This document shows, in pieces, positions 4,303-5,287 of a stretch of DNA of 5,287 bases (position 1 is the first letter of the stretch; every line of letters starts with the position of its first letter). Under the pieces are notes generated by a model. It worked only from the letters and a program-made list of their open reading frames with translations. It had not been told where the DNA came from and did not search any database. The stretch is from a bacterium (GTDB taxonomy: Bacteria > Patescibacteriota > Minisyncoccia > Minisyncoccales > DG-74-3), in the NCBI GenBank assembly GCA_021161025.1, contig JAGHBK010000042.1:1-5287 (forward strand), read 5' to 3'. The translations under genes and the position numbers were made by a program.

Positions 4303-4989
4303 TTATTTTTCAACCAATGGCACAAAGACGAACCCGGGATATTCTTTTTTCTCAAATTCTGTCTCTGATTTTTTTATCAAAAGCCAAATTGAAGTACCTA
4401 CCGGAGTGACAATTCTTCCTCCTATTTTTAATTGTTCTCTCCAGCCTTGGGGAACACTTCTTGCCCCCACACCAAAATCGTTGGTGTGGGGGTGAACAGA
4501 AGCAGAAGCTAAAATTTTATCAAAAGGGGCTTCTTTTTTATATCCCTTTGTACCATCAGCAGAAATAAACTCTACAATTCCTTTTTTAACAAAATTATAT
4601 TTTTCAACATTCTTTTTCCCAAATTCCATAAGCTCAGGTATTATTTCAATTGCAATCACCTTTCCTTTAAGTTTTGACTTTTGACTTTTGAGTTTTGAGT
4701 TCGGCGCTTCGCTCACTATGTGAGCTAGAAGCGCCGTAGTCCATCCAGAGCCAGATCCTATATCTAAAATCTTTTCTCCTTTTTTGGGTTGTAAAAGCTC
4801 TATCATAAAAGCTACTACCAAAGGTTGAGAAATCGTTTGACCATAGCCAATAGGCAGGGCTTCATTTAATTCAGCTAAATTTTTGATTTCTTCAGGAAGA
4901 AAATCTACTCTTTTAATTTCCCTAAAGGCTTTAATTATTTCTGGGGTTTTAAGCCATCCTTCTTCAATTAAATAATCTATTAAAGCCAT
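4303..4989 (-). CDS. pcm: Protein-L-isoaspartate O-methyltransferase homologue with two repeat-derived inserts
   Basis: This family transfers a methyl group from S-adenosylmethionine to isoaspartyl residues in damaged proteins, starting their repair. In order: an N-terminal helical section with VDFLPEE, the substrate/active-site motif IGYGQTISQP (47-56), SAM motif I ILDIGSGSGWTTALLA (74-89), the acidic motif AIEIIPEL (113-120), ISADGTKGY (142-150), FDKILASAS (156-164), and VPQGWREQLKIGGRIVTPVG (179-198), all typical. At 228 residues it is longer than the usual ~200-210. The excess fits two inserts: ~93-108 (SEAPNSKLKSQKSKLK), between motif I and the acidic motif, and ~165-177 (around HPHTNDFGVGA), before VPQ. 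Both coincide with palindromic or tandem-repeat DNA and both keep the frame. They fall in likely surface loops, so the enzyme is probably active. The start lies 2 bp after the permease stop, suggesting one operon. No Shine-Dalgarno is seen. Confidence 0.93.
   Translation of the reverse strand: MALIDYLIEEGWLKTPEIIKAFREIKRVDFLPEEIKNLAELNEALPIGYGQTISQPLVVAFMIELLQPKKGEKILDIGSGSGWTTALLAHIVSEAPNSKLKSQKSKLKGKVIAIEIIPELMEFGKKNVEKYNFVKKGIVEFISADGTKGYKKEAPFDKILASASVHPHTNDFGVGARSVPQGWREQLKIGGRIVTPVGTSIWLLIKKSETEFEKKEYPGFVFVPLVEK
4464..4492. repeat. Short copy of the CCCCCACACCA palindrome, inside pcm
   Basis: CCCCCACACCAA (4464-4475) and TTGGTGTGGGGG (4481-4492) form a perfect 12-bp stem with a 5-base loop. 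Both ends share 11 bases with the termini of the element at 2375-2451, and the TCGTT next to the right arm is also present there, so it looks like a deletion derivative of that element. It is translated as part of the extra loop HPHTNDFGVG in Pcm. Confidence 0.75.
4667..4736. repeat. Composite repeat inside pcm: five heptamers plus a 15-bp-stem palindrome
   Basis: Five consecutive 7-bp units run from 4667 to 4701: TTAAGTT, TTGACTT, TTGACTT, TTGAGTT, TTGAGTT. Directly next to them is a palindrome at 4702-4736: CGGCGCTTC then GCTCAC, loop TAT, GTGAGC, a two-base TA bulge, and GAAGCGCCG, giving 15 paired bases. One arm overlaps the codons of conserved motif I (TALLAH); the other arm and the heptamers encode the insert SEAPNSKLKSQKSKLK. 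The palindrome is far more GC-rich than the surrounding gene, a sign of different origin. Confidence 0.8.
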
Positions 4990-4991
4990 AT

Positions 4992-5287
4992 TTATTCATA
5001 TCTCAAAGCATCAACAGGATTTAATTGAGCGGCTCTTTTTGCAGGGAAAAACCCTGAAACACACCCAACAAAGAATGAAAACAAAAACCCAAAGAAAATC
5101 AATCCTGGAGTAATAGAGGCATGAAAATAGAATAAAGGGTGAACTTGACCAGAGATTTCAATAATTTTCGCAAAGAAAATTCCCAAAATTGTTCCAAAGA
5201 TTCCACCAATTAAACCAATAATTCCAGCTTCAATTAAAAAAATTAATAAAATTTCTGAATTCTTAGCCCCTATTGCCTTCATAATTC
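4992..5287 (-). CDS. ABC transporter permease, FtsX/MacB family, C-terminal part (cut by window edge)
   Basis: This is the C-terminal end of an FtsX-like permease of the MacB/LolC type, which works with an ABC ATPase on the inner face of the membrane in mechanotransmission or lipid/peptide export rather than classic pumping. The first visible ATG (5282) is internal. The frame continues through ATT to the edge, giving IMKAIGAKNSEILLIFLIEA, the usual family sequence following REIG, so the start lies outside. Visible are the MKAIGAK cytoplasmic motif, one hydrophobic segment (ILLIFLIEAGIIGLIGGIFG and onward), a short loop (SGQVHPLFYFHASITP), a second hydrophobic segment (GLIFFGFLFSFFVGCVSGFF), and the signature end PAKRAAQLNPVDALRYE. 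The specific substrate cannot be inferred. It is the first visible gene of the leftward permease-pcm-mltG cluster; its ATPase partner would be expected just upstream, off the right edge. Confidence 0.92.
   Translation of the reverse strand, partial: IMKAIGAKNSEILLIFLIEAGIIGLIGGIFGTILGIFFAKIIEISGQVHPLFYFHASITPGLIFFGFLFSFFVGCVSGFFPAKRAAQLNPVDALRYE

Noticed and set aside
4302..4355. Upstream mltG start adding 18 residues
   Set aside because: It would overlap pcm by 53 bp and put a polar stretch before the membrane anchor. The ATG at 4301, one base after the pcm stop, gives the normal N terminus.
4667..4701. Heptamer array as a CRISPR array
   Set aside because: Units are 7 bp with no spacers and no cas genes are nearby.

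Overview
The window is AT-rich bacterial DNA. It carries one gene fragment on the + strand at the left edge and six genes on the - strand. Lys/Glu-rich proteins, an rplJ-rplL pair detached from its usual neighbours, and no recognisable Shine-Dalgarno sequence before any visible start all suggest a candidate-phyla bacterium, most likely a Patescibacteria/CPR (Parcubacteria-like) lineage. That placement is inferred from style and gene content; there is no rRNA or phylogenetic marker analysis behind it.

Layout. Bases 1-896 (+) are the 3' part of an unrecognised gene whose frame is open to the left edge. It converges on the ribosomal stalk genes: rplL (bL12, 913-1593, -), which has an unusual ~90-residue Glu/Lys N-terminal extension, and rplJ (uL10, 1689-2222, -). 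Upstream of rplJ is a well-formed regulatory region: a promoter with a perfect TTGACA box and 17-bp spacer, then a ~118-nt L10-leader-type RNA with a 12-bp antiterminator pairing that excludes a terminator hairpin ending just before the rplJ start codon. Next come a membrane-anchored DJ-1/PfpI-family protein (2437-3114, -) and a 150-bp repeat-containing gap. A tightly packed cluster follows, transcribed leftward: an FtsX/MacB-type permease (cut by the right edge), a protein-L-isoaspartate O-methyltransferase homologue (pcm) and the lytic transglycosylase-like mltG, with gaps of 2 bp and 1 bp.

How the parts relate. The stalk genes probably form a self-regulated unit in which L10, alone or with L12, binds the leader and favours termination. 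The permease-pcm-mltG cluster is probably one operon joining envelope functions with protein repair. The DJ-1/PfpI gene has no clear promoter and may be read from the upstream operon or on its own.

The most distinctive feature is the density of palindromes and short-period repeats. A 77-bp element bounded by perfect 12-bp inverted repeats (CCCCCACACCA core) sits between the PfpI gene and the rplJ promoter. A shortened copy with the same ends lies in frame inside pcm. A second palindrome with five heptamer repeats also lies inside pcm. Together these account for two extra loops in the Pcm protein, resembling the protein-coding palindromic elements described in Rickettsia. I see no large new multi-gene system. 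The repeat family inside genes and the L10-leader switch are the main items of interest.
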